Positions 45,895 through 58,100 of a stretch of DNA of 64,000 nt are shown one piece after another. How positions within the stretch are numbered: the stretch's first letter is position 1; every line of letters starts with the position of its first letter. A program made the position numbers and the translations under genes. Source of the DNA: Amphiura filiformis. Taxonomy: Eukaryota; Echinodermata; Ophiuroidea; Amphilepidida; Amphiuridae. The stretch lies in the NCBI RefSeq assembly GCF_039555335.1, contig NC_092646.1, positions 20,729,029 through 20,793,028 of the forward strand. The letters are read 5' to 3'. Under the pieces are notes generated by a model. That model was given only the letters and a program-made list of their open reading frames with translations. It was not told the DNA's origin and did no database searches.

Positions 45895-46044
45895 TGGGTA
45901 AGTAATTGTTCGATTTAGTTGAACATTTCAGCATTTTATTTTAGTGTTCATTTGAGTTAGTTGAAGTAGCTGTTGCTATCATAAGACCTACTCATTTTGA
46001 ATGATGATTTTTTTAACAACGAATATAATTTTTTTTAAATTCTT

Positions 46045-46118
46045 TCATCATCATCATGATCATCATCATGATCATCATCATCATGATCATGATCATCATG
46101 ATCATCATGATCATCATG

Positions 46119-46186
<68 letters not shown>

Positions 46187-46188
46187 GA
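46045..46188. repeat. CAT/ATG trinucleotide microsatellite
   Basis: About 144 bp of CAT with periodic GAT interruptions in the first half and a pure tract in the second. It generates spurious poly-His and poly-Asp open frames. Confidence 0.95.
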
Positions 46189-47049
46189 AGACCTATATGA
46201 TACCACCTGTCCCTATCCAAGCCTTAATAGTTTGATACTCGTACTTTTCATAGGCCTATTACAATATTATTTTGGAGTGTCTATATTATACCAGGTTGGA
46301 CATCAATTTAATACAATAGAAGAAGGACAAAATTGGTAAAGATATAGTAAATATTTGACACGAAACAATAATGCATGCAGTATTAAAACTGAATTTACGG
46401 ATAAGATGCATATAATATTGCTATCTTCTACTTAAATAATTATAAATATTGTACCAACAGATAACTTCAGGTGGGATCTGAGAAGACTACTGATATCAGC
46501 AGTAGATAGCACGTTGGTTGCTTTCCTTTTTAGGGGAATCACAGATTCCTTTCCATTAGGCTTACAGTTTAGAGTCAAGAAAAAATCACGAGTATAAAGC
46601 ATAGACGTATCATTCATACAAGTTGGACTCATAAAAAGTCAAGTGGAAATAAAATAATACATAAAAGACACAAAAACAGACAAAATATTCTTGCATCAAG
46701 TTGTGCATGGTATAAGCCCAAGCACAAGACCGCGGGTCCAGGCTAGTCTTTGCGCCGGGAACATTGCGATAATGAGACGGCAACCTTGTTAGTACGGTAA
46801 ACCGTGAGGACCACAGCTTATGTACATCTACCTCCAACAGCCTATACAATTAAGTCGCTGGTTGAAAGGGACGAGGTTGTCAAGCGTTAAGCCTGCAAGG
46901 CCACTAAGACTAGGTTGAATTTGCGTTGAAGAAATCCGGCTAGAGTTAAGACTCGGGCTTCGAGAGCGGGCTAGGCTTAGTAGCCTCAAGGTCACCTTAA
47001 GACTACGGCTTAATAAGACTCCTGTCGGGAAACTCGCCCTATGACACAA

Positions 47050-47240
47050 GACACAATAGCCTCATCTCAATGGCACAGTCCAATTACCCCAATTAAAAAT
47101 CATAATGCAAAATTTGACCTCAAGTTGCAGAGTATGAGTTTTTGTACCCAAAGTTTCAAAGGTCATTCAATATGAATGTGCAAATGTATTGGGGTTAAAG
47201 AACTGTGTGCTGATAGATGCGCATGTTGTGGATCCTGTAG
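47050..47240. repeat. Dispersed repeat shared with 31140-31325
   Basis: TTTGACCTCAAGTTGCAGAG, GTATTGGGGTTAAAGAACTG and ATGTTGTGGATCCT are shared with the segment inserted in the tandem duplication at 30-31.6 kb. No inverted ends defined. Confidence 0.6.
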
Positions 47241-47849
47241 GCTAGTGAGAGTTGTGTGTAGGCTAAGAGTAGATATTTTTGAGCGAACCAGTAAAAAAAT
47301 TACACGTGTCATGCTATAATTTGTTTTAGGCCGTATAAAATTAATGTTTTTCATGAATTGATGAAAGAGGGAGTTTTTCATAAATCATTCGGAAAAAAAT
47401 TGAAAAATCTAAAATTTAAAAAAAAATCAGAAAAATCCCAGAAATTGAGGAGGGAGGGGACGTGAACCAAAACGTTAATTTTATACGGCCTTGTGTACAA
47501 TGTATGCTTTTCTTGAAATATTTTTCATCTTCCATTGGCAGGAAAACTGGTCAAGTCACAAGTTTCAACTTTACGGAAATCTATTTATATTGTTCATATA
47601 AGAGAAAATTTGTAGCATTTTCAATCGGTAAAGGAACTTTTGGGACACCCTGCATGTGTGATTTCGACATTAATGCTTATTAAATATAACTGGTAGCAGT
47701 TTGCCTATTAGACAAGGAAATTAAATCTCAAATTCTTTTTGCCGCCCCTTCTTCTTCCGCCGCCCCTCTTTTTGCCGCCTCTTCTTCTTCCCGCTACCCC
47801 TTCGTTTTGGCCGCCCCTGCTTTGACCCCGGGGCTGGCGCCCCCAAAAA

Positions 47850-48130
47850 AAAACGCGCATGAAATGGTAGTAAGCTTTGGCAAAAATTGCATTGATCATT
47901 TCATAGCGAGTGTGTAGAAGAATTCAAATATCACAGATATACATTTGTAGGTCTTGTGGTTCTTGAGTTATGTTGTATAGAGGGCTGAAACAACAACACT
48001 TTTGTAAAACGTACATAACTCATTAACAACAATAAATCAAGCAAGTATATGATTAGTAGAATGAACTTTTGCAAAACAGCAAAGTGTTGTTTTTCAATAA
48101 TATATTGATTTAGATATTGAAAATCGATAT
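47850..48130 (+). repeat. Copy of dispersed repeat R
   Basis: Starts ATGGTAGTAAGCTTTGGC and runs through GGTTCTTGAGTTATGTTGTA, AACGTACATAACTCATTAAC and TTTTTCAATAATATATTGAT; collinear with 59805-60118. Upstream at 47735-47820 is a CCGCCCCTTCTTCTTC-type low-complexity tract. Confidence 0.65.
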
Positions 48131-49069
48131 TTTGGTGATATTATGTGATATTTGTACTTTAAAAATTGTGATTGTTGAAGCTCGGATGAAAAGTATTGAA
48201 TTTGAAGGTATAGTTATCTAATATGCATGCAAGTGTCACAGAAATCGAATTACATCATCATGCGAGTATATAGGTGGGGGCCTTCGGGTGTGAGCCCCCC
48301 GGAAGAAAGGGACGGTGGAAGTGGTGCAGAAAAAGAAGGTGCGGCAGAAATAATTATTAAAGACCTCATTTGTTGAAATTGGTTGAGAATTAAAGAAACT
48401 GATATCTAAAACCTAAAGAAGAAACAAAATCAAACTTTCGTGTTCTACAAGTGAAATCACGGCGCTAACGTGCTAGAAAGCATGACGCTAGTTCTCTTGT
48501 TCAAGGACGTTTTGTGTACAAATCAATAGGGGATGCAATGGAGCAAACTGCAACTTTTTTTTTTTTTGATCGTCGTGTCTATATTTCAAATTCGAGCTAT
48601 TTGCTGCTGGTTCTAATTACGACACATCTGTCTTTATTTAGAATATACAGAGGTGAACATAACAGGTACCTTAATTTAATTAAATTGACATCAGGGTCTG
48701 TGAAGAGGGATCTGGTCCTGTATGTTTGATTTCGTTTTGCAACCATATTTGGGTTGCAATACCCCTTATGGTTAGGGTTAGAGTTAAGCTTTAGGGTTAG
48801 GGTTATGTCATATTGCGGCCCATTATATGGTTGCAAAAAATATATACGCCGGTCCTGGTCAAATGGCGGCGATTTTGAAAGGCAAAAATACAGAAAATTG
48901 CACAAATTCGTTTTGAGTAAAAAATAATGTACAGTCGATGTACTGAAAAATTACAATTTATGATCATAAATGTAATGGGATGCGTTTATTAACAATAACA
49001 ATTATATGCACGCTATGCAAGGACGATATTTTGCGGCAAATTATTAATGCCCCATTTAAGGAATCGGAT

Positions 49070-50840
49070 AGCAACGTTTGCACGGTTTGTTTTTGTGGGA
49101 CATGAGAGCACATCAGATATATCGAATTGCATTCTGAATACGAGGAATGTCCTTCAGATACCAAATCATTTTAATTTTTTTTTTAATTCGCTATATAATA
49201 CAAAGTTTATGACAAATTATTAAAATTTGATATTTTTAAAATTTTTGATATTTAACAGTCCTCGAAGTTTATTTTATAAATCTAATGATGTGTGCTTAAG
49301 GTGGCTGTGTACTCTCAGATATGCATGTAGTAAAAGTGCAATAACTTTGTAATTATTCTCGCAAGATATATAAAAGTATACATTTTTATGAAGGCAAGAC
49401 ATCAATAAATCTTAATATAAATACAGATTTGGGGTAAAAACAACAATTATGAAGAAAATCACAAAAAAGTGAGTTTTTGGCAATATTTGTTAGGTACATC
49501 ATAACAAAAAAACACTCTTTCCAAAATATTTTATTTTGTTTTTAGCTCAATCTTGAGGCTCCATTCCAAAAACGGTTTTTTATTTTTTGATATTGGCCTT
49601 ATTTTTTGAGATATTGACCATATAAGGCATCAAATTGAACTTTTTAAAATTCACAAACGCCTATTTGCACAAAATGATGCCTAAAATCATAAATAGACCA
49701 AAATAAAAAAAAAATGAGAAAACCGTTTCTTGAGTCGATCATGCTTTTTACGATGATCATATTTGCTTACCTATAGATGCTGTATTATTATTGAGTTATC
49801 GTGTACCTAAATCGTCATTTTACCGAGAAAATGAACATTGAAAGAATGGCCGTTGAAGTTTAAAGTGGTCACATTATGCACTTTCATCGAATCTTACAGG
49901 AGAATGCGGCAGTTTTCGTTTTTCTACCTTATATAACGTGAACATCGGGTAAATCCACAGCCCCTTGAGAAGTTTGAGCGAAATCCATTCATAACTTGAT
50001 ATTTAAATCGGGGAAAGAACTTGAAAAAAATCCACATTTTATCAGCTAAAACGGAGCCATTTGACCGCTAGGTTTTTGTGAAATCAGTGCTTCCGTGGTG
50101 CTTCCATAAGATGCGCCGCGCATGTAGATACGCGTTGCGTATGCGTAGCGTATTTGTGCGTTAACAAATTGCGCGATACGCAACGCGATTCGCGGTTGCG
50201 CGCGTGTACCCTGCTGGTACAACAAAGATTTTCTTTCCTTTTCAATTTCAAATACGAGTGGAATAGTGAAATAAAATCCTTAAAATATTGCAGTTGGAGT
50301 TTACAAATCTGGATTTTCATTCCTTGTATTTATAAAAAACATAACAAAGTACAACGCATCAAAAAAACTCAATTTTACGAAAGAAACCATGTCTAGAGTA
50401 CACAGCCGCGTTAAAGGTGTATGTATCTTGATGAAAAGCCGACGATCAATTGACATTTTTGACCATTTATATTGAAGACACATATTTTTCCCCAAAAAAG
50501 ACTTAAATATTTTTGGTATTTTGGGGAGAAAATCTATATCTTCAAAACGAAAGGTCAAAATTTTCATATGGTGGTCGGCTTTTCATCCCAGCTTCACACA
50601 CTTTAAGTAAGTACAATAGTACATACCATTATATTTATACAATTTACTTCGAGGACTGTTAAATTTCAAAAATTAATTTTTTATTAATCATTTGCCATAA
50701 AAGGTGTATTATATCGCGAATTTAAAAAAATCAAAATTATTTGATATCAGAAGGACATTCCTCGTATTCAACTGCAATTCGATATGTCTGATGTGCTCTC
50801 AGGTCCAACAACAGAATAAAATACATGAAAACGTCGCTAT
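49070..50840. mobile_element. Palindromic repeat (38186-type) split by a TTAA element
   Basis: The left half (49070-49295) and right half (50415-50840) correspond to the two arms of the complete copy at 38186-38845. The sequence between them is a separate element with its own duplication. Confidence 0.7.
49300..50410. mobile_element. 1.1-kb TTAA element
   Basis: TTAA (49296-49299 and 50411-50414) flanks inverted ends GGTGGCTGTGTACTCTCAGA and TCTAGAGTACACAGCCGCG. It sits inside the palindromic repeat, whose other copies are uninterrupted there. No transposase; 50095-50215 is GC-richer with GCGTTGCGTATGCG repeats. TTAA specificity suggests piggyBac-type, but the termini do not begin CCC. Confidence 0.75.
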
Positions 50841-50849
50841 CCGAGCCCT

Positions 50850-53300
50850 TAAGTGAATATCATGATTATAGTCTACCTACGTGATTTTTGTTGACACATT
50901 TGATTCAAATGATCAATATTTTTTCAAGGTATTTCCCCTTTTCCTATCAGATCGATGACAATGAAACAGATGCGATATCCCATTTACACTGTATAATCGT
51001 AAGTGTCAGACATTTGTGAAATTTACTATGATAACTCGATAAATAATAACACATTTAGCGGATATAAATACGCTAAATGTGTTAACAAAATGACTTTAGC
51101 GTTCATATATCAAGTTAAACAGAAAACACATATTGGCACAATTAGTATTTTTCAAAATAAATTTCTTTTAAGTGATTTTCATAAATTTCAAAATTCTACC
51201 ATTTTACAGCCCATGTTTACTATAATAATATTGTATAATTGATTAAAGGATTAGTTGAACAAAGTGTTAACAGGTGGTTATTAGTGTTATATTTTCGGAT
51301 TAGTGGAATTTATCAATAATACAAAGTGCAAAACAATAATGTTTTTAATTTTGTACTAACATTTGTTGTATTCTATAATACTCCAATAAATCTATTTGCC
51401 AAATGTGTGATGATTTTTATATATATTTTTGTAATAACAAGCAATTCAAATTAGTTACAAAAAGTAGACTGCTAAAAATTAATAAATATTTCGGTAGAGT
51501 ACTTAAGCTTTAGTTAAAGGGACATTTTGTGATCCACGGCTTCACCACCACCCCCACCCCACCCCCACCACCCCACCCTTTTCTATAAAAATAAAAAATA
51601 AAAATAAAAAGATGATGTATATCTTCAATACAATACAAAAGGTCAAACGTTTCATATGATGGTCGGCTTTTCATCCATATCAGAAAATATTAGGAAATAT
51701 CAGTATTTATTTGTAAATGCCACCAATGACATACCAGGAAATACTCATGTTGAAAGCTGAATTGAAAAATGTGTGCTGAATAGGTCTACATTTAATTCAT
51801 ACTTGTAACAAAGGACTCCCAATGGATATCTCACATTTAAGTTTTACGACAATCCGATAATCTATTCAGACGATCTTAAGAATGTTTGATGCTCAAGGGT
51901 GATCATATCAACCCAGAAAAATGTGTGCTAAATAGGTCTATATTTAATTCATATTTGTAACAAAGGGCTCAATGTAAATCACATCCAAGTTTCACGACAA
52001 TCCAATAATCTATATTCAGACGACCTTAAGAATGTTTGATGCTCAAGGGTGATCATATCAACCCAGTTTCATGATAATCCAACTATCTTATTATCAGTAA
52101 CTGTTACTTATTATCAGTAACTGATGACCTTGATGGTTTCGACGCTTAATTGTGATTACATGCACCACGTTTTATGACAGTCCAACAATCAATGGTCAGT
52201 TGACATCAAAACCTTTACACGACTTTGAACATTCTGACAATCCAACAATATAGCCCCTCCACCTATACTTAGTCGACCTAAAATAAACAATCTCATATCT
52301 TTTTCTGAATACACATCTTGAAGGTCATCACAAGAAAGTCATGCATATGCAAAATGAAGCAAATTCCTATTGCCAACTTGGTAAAATGTATAATCGGTAA
52401 CCCAATCTCGTACATCATTGTGGTTTCGAAATATTTCAATTGGTTCTATATTTGTTGAAATATGAGACGCAGAAACCCAAATCTAGAACAAACAATCATC
52501 ATTTATAAAGATATAGCTTTCCATGGTAAAGATATTGGACCAAAGACAAATTACACCTAAATTAAGTGTAAATTCAGGGTTTGCAGCCATGGCGGAAAAA
52601 CTGACCAATTATTAAAATTTGACTTTCATTGCCAGTTAGAACAACCTATTAAAAGGCTTTAGGGTTTAGCTATGTTTCATTTGGCAAAAGTTGATAATAT
52701 TAAAAAAGAGGGGAAAAAAGTGCTGTATTTTTGTGGAATATGGCATAGTGAGCAAAGCATCATTCTGTGGCACTCACTGATATCTATAACAATATTATCA
52801 AATAAAAATACTATTGGAAGAGTGCAGTGACGTTCAATGATTATTGAAAATTATTATCGATAATATCGCAAATAAAAATTTGCTCAAGGTTACTTAATGC
52901 GTCATAATTATTTCAGTTTTGTTTGTTTTATTGTCGAATTGTTATAGTTAATGGTTCATTTTGTTTGTTCTGCATTTTGAGAAACAACCAGTTTATATAT
53001 TCATCAATATGAGCTAATATGGTCCATCAAAATCAACCAATTTTGCTCTAAAAATTCTGCGCCAATATAAAATATAAAATATGACCAGTTGCTTCCTTGA
53101 CTCATTTCTTCTACTGTAAGATCAAATGCATATTACTCATACAGAAATAAACTACCCAGAAATGAAATAAACTGTAAAGCAAAATATAAAAATAAACCCA
53201 AAGGTCAAGCCTATCATATTAGCAATAAATTGCATTAAAAATCAAATGAAAAATGATTTTAAAAATAATATTGAAAAAAGAGGGCGACATGTAAACTTTG
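50850..53300. other. AT-rich intergenic sequence
   Basis: No gene seen. A tandem pair of about 150-bp units at 51767-52062 shares AATGTGTGCTRAATAGGTCT and GACGAYCTTAAGAATGTTTG plus GCTCAAGGGTGATCATATCA. A short palindromic-repeat fragment lies at 51610-51675. The rest is unique AT-rich DNA. Confidence 0.5.
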
Positions 53301-53401
53301 TAGCATAGCAGGCCTGTAGCATAGCCCATATTTGTGACGATAAAAACAGGTGGATACATACCAGGTATAGACGAATCCAATTTCACGCATTCCTACACCT
53401 C

Positions 53402-53640
53402 AATGGCAGACATAGCTGGGTCCCCGTCGGCTCATATCTCACTTAAAATGTGAAATGATGCGGCCTTGGAGGGTATTTTAAACTGCATTCTATCACCCGT
53501 GTTACACGTAGACAAAAGAATCATGACAGTTTAGAACACAAAAGAACTCTAACATCGATTTTTAAGCGGCTTTAATCCACCCGGGGCAGTCACAACACCA
53601 GTTTGGTGTTGCGGGGACCCAGTAATGGCCGACCAAATCC
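53402..53640. repeat. Small inverted-repeat element
   Basis: CATAGCTGGGTCCCCG on the left is mirrored by CGGGGACCCAGTAATGGCC on the right. An inner hairpin CAACACCAGTTTGGTGTTG lies near 53597. No duplication defined. Confidence 0.4.
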
Positions 53641-53956
53641 TGACAATGACTTGGCTCGTTGGATATAGTATTCAAACACCTGCCCTCTATAGATTACTAT
53701 GAGCATGCTATGAGTAATGTAAGTAAATATCGATTGTTCCTATGTGATTTGATAACCCCACCATATTTTGTTATTAGGGGGATGCATGGTCCATACAATC
53801 ATCTCCGGCAAATTCAATGCACCCCCCCCATGTTGCATGACGCCTGAACATGGGTTTCTATACCAAATTAATCCCATAGGCCTACTTGCATACATTTTAG
53901 CCTAAAACACTCTCTTTGCGCGAAGTTGTTCCACTTTTGCACCATCTTTCACATAG

Positions 53957-54642
53957 TGGCAAACTTTTTCGTGCCTGTGTAATGAAAACGAATCCCAAGT
54001 GAGGTAATTTTGACAGCATAAAAAAATCTTTTTTGTCACAAATCAATTCTTAATGAAATCCATTTAGGGACCGTCCACAAACACTTGTTAGGGGGGCTGA
54101 TGGGTCAACCCCATAGAAAAAGCATATAAACTCAATTTTCCTCGGAAAATTTGTGGTCATTTTTTTCAGGGGCCCCTTAGGAGGCGGGTCAAAACTTTTC
54201 AGCCCCCCCCTTTTTTTTTTTTTTTTTTTTTGCATCAGGTCCCCCTAACAAGTGTTTGTGAAAGGTCCCTTAGAAAATCTACTTCAATATTTACAAAATA
54301 AATGGCAAACTTTTTCGTGCCTGTGTAATGAAAACGAATCCCAAGTGAGGTAATTTTGACAGCATAAAAAAATCTTTTTTGTCACAAATCAATTCTTAAT
54401 GAAATCCATTTAGGGACCGTCCACAAACACTTGTTAGGGGGCTGATGGGTCAACCCCATAGAAAAAGATATAAACTCAATTTTCCTCGGAAAATTTGTGG
54501 TCATTTTTTCAGGGGCCCTTAGGAGGCGGGTCAAAACTTTTCAGCCCCCCTTTTTTTTTTTTTTTTTTTTGCATCAGGTCCCCCTAACAAGTGTTTGTGA
54601 AAGGTCCCTTAGAAAATCTACTTCAATATTTACAAAATAAAT
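53957..54642. repeat. Recent tandem duplication (346 + 340 bp), each copy carrying a MITE
   Basis: 53957-54302 and 54303-54642 are almost identical, differing mainly in homopolymer length. Each contains a TTA-flanked MITE with GGGACCGTCCACAAACACTT and AAGTGTTTGTGAAAGGTCCC ends (54058-54272 and 54418-54613), compatible with Harbinger-type TWA duplication. A long T run lies in each copy. Confidence 0.8.
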
Positions 54643-55035
54643 GATTGTGATACCAAATTTCAAGGTTGTGATGATCATTTATTTGCATAGACTGATAAAG
54701 ACCAGAGAGTTTCTACTTTTGACCATTATGTGGTCTTCTGGGTTTTACTTCACAAAAATTGGTAATCAATGAGAAATAAGAATAGACATACAGACACATC
54801 CGAAGACACAAAACTGTGAATTGGATTTAAAAGCAAGTCTGGTAGCAACGTAGTTTTTCCTGTCTCAGGATTTCCTCACAAAAATAATGCGCGAATATTG
54901 GGCTTGATTTGGGCGCAAGATGTGGCAACAGTTGTGGCAACCGTCATGTAAACATCAAGGCATGGCAAGGATTCTCGATGACCTGATGCGAAGGCTGTGT
55001 CGTCGGAAAACACTTGGAAACTGTGTGTAGCAAAA

Positions 55036-55153
55036 ATGAGCGTCAAAGTATATTATGACATTTTGTCACAGCCATCTAGAGCTGTTCTACTATTTTGTCG
55101 AGCAAATAAAAAGTTTATACCATTCACGCCAAAACCAATAGCTCTAAGAAAAT
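55036..55153 (+). CDS. GSTT1: GST theta exon 1
   Basis: Starts at ATG in AAAAATGAGC; encodes residues 1-39, including the SQPSRA glutathione-activating segment, and ends AAAT|GTAAGT in phase 1. Confidence 0.85.
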
Positions 55154-58100
55154 GTAAGTATGGTGTACTAGCTGTAACTTTGAAAGTGTCGAATTCTGCA
55201 TACTTGCACGGCATGCATGTATAAACATGTAGTGATTCTGTGTATACACTGCTCCATTATCCTTTCCTCCATAGACAATAGTACATTGTAATTTCGTTCT
55301 GGTATACCAGAACGAAATTCAAATTTAACGATATCTTCGCTAAACGAATTAATCTGCAAGAAATATTTTGTACATAAACATTATGTAGGCAGGGGTTTCC
55401 ATTGATATAATTATAAAAATCTCAACTTTTTTTGAGAAAGTGGATGGGGGGATGAGGCTGTGGATCACGAAATGCCCTTTTAAGTTAAAGGAGGATTTCG
55501 TGATCCAAGCATTCTCTTTTTACGACATTTTTCAGTAGATATCCACGAAAAAAGCTAATACGCAAAATTTCAGTTGATTCCGATTTTGCGTTTACAAGCG
55601 AGTTATGCATGATTTATGTGTATTGCACTGCTCCATAGACAAAGTGTTGTAATTTAAAATTAAAATTTTATGATATCTTTGCTAAACGAATTAACCTGCA
55701 AGAAATTTTTTGTACATAAACATTATGTAGCCAGAGGTTTCCACTGTCCAGTGATATAAAAATCGGGATAAAAATCTCAACTTTTTGTGAGAAAAGTGGG
55801 GGGATGATGCTGTGGATCACGTACAGAAAATTTTTGAAAATATTTAAAGTCAAATATGTTTTATAATTTTATATAAAGAACAAGATACCAGAACAAAATT
55901 CAAATTTCATGATATATCTTTGTTTATAGATTATTTCCTGCCCAATTTTGTGCCTATTTTTGCATTTTCCTCAAAATTATAGTGCATTGATGACAAGTAA
56001 GATATGTATATTATAGGGGCAAGGACTACAACTACTGCACTGAAAATTTTATTTCAGCACAGACAACAGTTGTGGAGTTACAGTCAAAAATGAGGGAAAA
56101 CCAATATTTGATCAATAAATCAATAACTAATTGCTTTGAATTGCTGAATTTTTAGTACAGTAGTTGTAGTCCTTGCCCCTATAATATACATATCTTACTT
56201 GTCACCAATGTGCTGTAATTTTTGAGAAAAAAAATGCAAAAATAGGCACAAAATTGGCCAGGGGTGTAGTACCCCCTTAAAACGAATTAATCTGCAAGAT
56301 AATTTTTTTGTACATAAACATATGTAGCCAGAGGTTTCCAGTAATATAAAAATCTCAACTTTTTTTGAGAAAAGTGGGGGGATGATGCTGTGGATCACAA
56401 AATGCCCTTTAAAAGTAAAATATTTTGTCCAGAAAAATTTTGAAAATATTTAAAGTCAAATACGTTTTATAAAACATCATTAAAAAACATGTACCAGTAC
56501 CGATATAAATTTATGTTATTAATATAGCAGCTACTGAGCTACATGTATTTTACAACTCTTTTTTTACAGTTGAAAATAAAAGTGAAGAATATGCCCAGAT
56601 CAATCCTATGAAGAAAGTGCCAGCTATTGTTGATGGCAACTTTAAACTTAGTGAAAGGTAAGTCTATCTATAGTAATAAAAAAGGTTACAGCCCCCTTTT
56701 TGAAGGTTTGTTACATGGTGAAAATAAGGTTTGCAGGAATGTGAGAGTTCAGCTTTTTATTGCCAAAATTTACGTATTCTGTTTTATTTTCAGCCCATTG
56801 GCGTTTTACCCCGATTCTACGCTGTTTTTCAGCTTTTTGAGTAATTTTCCTCTTTTTTTGTCTGAAGCCTCTCACACCCCAGATGGGTTTGCTATGTCAA
56901 ATATACAAGTTGCTATTTTGAATGATCTTGCTGGGGGGCAGGGGGAAACGTGACCCAGGCGCCACCCTTAGGGGTGCCAAATTGACCAATTCAACATCGA
57001 TTCTGCACCCCTCCAAGCGATGAAAGTCAAAATTTTCGTACAATTCGCACGCATTTCAGCACAGAATCAATTGAAAGAACATTTTAAGACCGATATTCAC
57101 CTTCTAGTAACCAAAATTAATTTATAGTGGTAGGCTTTATTTGCCCAAAATTATATTCAAAGCCATAATATTTTGGTTTGACCAGAAATCATAAATATTT
57201 GGATTTTCTGATAAACATCTCATTTGGAAGACAGACCATCACGATAATTAAGGTCAGGGCTTACTAACCCTAATCCCCGTAACCCCTGACCCTAATTTGC
57301 ATATCGTGATGTACTGATGGTGACATTGACCGATTTCTGGGATGATTGCCGGTCACATGATGACAGGGGGAGAGCGTGGCGCAATGGTTAGGGTACTTGC
57401 CTTTAGTGCATGGGGTCCCGGGTTCGATTCACGGCGGTGGCGATTTGCTGTGATATAAAAAAAAAAAAAAAAGTCTGAAATTATTTGGCAACTTGTGTAG
57501 ATTAAATTCAGGCTTCCGCTCTCCCCATGGTTCATTTAGAATTGGGTAAATGAATCATGAAAGTACTCCGTCCTTCGGAGGCGTCGGTCCCGTCGGTCCC
57601 GTGTACAGAGAGCCATACCTGTACATGTATCTCGCAGCCAGTTTCAAAAGAGTAGGGTGTTAACCCCTGACTGTTCCCAACCCGTCCCCGGTGTTCAAAT
57701 GGACCCCAATGGAAATAAGCTTCAATAGAGGCTTTCTTGGGTTATCCAGGGTTGTCAAAACCCGAACAAATCAAATAAAAAAAAAAGAGATATTATATAG
57801 GCATTGATCTGAAAATATGTGTCTGTGTAACTCAATACCTTTAAGTAACCTTTGACCCTACTGACCTTGATGACTAACATTTTAGTGAAGAATTTGGCTG
57901 TTCAAAGTATGCGGGCTATCATTTTTTCAGAAGGGGGGGTCATAAATTTTTGTAAAGAAAAATATGGGGTCATAACATTTTTGATGACCAAAATGTAGGG
58001 AGTCACAAGATGACCACAGATAGTGTGTTTATTATATTTAAAAAGACTGATTTCAATACAATTTTAGCCTCTTTAGGGGGTAAGGTGTATCGGTGGCAGG

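Larger units (their letters stand above)
45090..47042. mobile_element. ~1.95-kb inverted-repeat element with AGGCTT subterminal repeats
   Basis: TATGGGCGAATTTCTCGACG on the left and its degenerate reverse complement (CTGTCGGGAAACTCGCCCTAT) on the right. Many AAGCCT/AGGCTT words occupy 45105-45385 and 46860-47030. GACAC flanks both ends directly (45085-45089 and 47043-47047). The interior contains a hAT MITE and the CAT microsatellite; no transposase recognised. Confidence 0.6.

Noticed and set aside
46001..46339. Poly-His and poly-Asp open frames
   Set aside because: Products of the CAT microsatellite on either strand.
47708..47899. Arg/Gly-rich minus-strand frame
   Set aside because: Translation of a CCGCCCCTTCTTC low-complexity tract.
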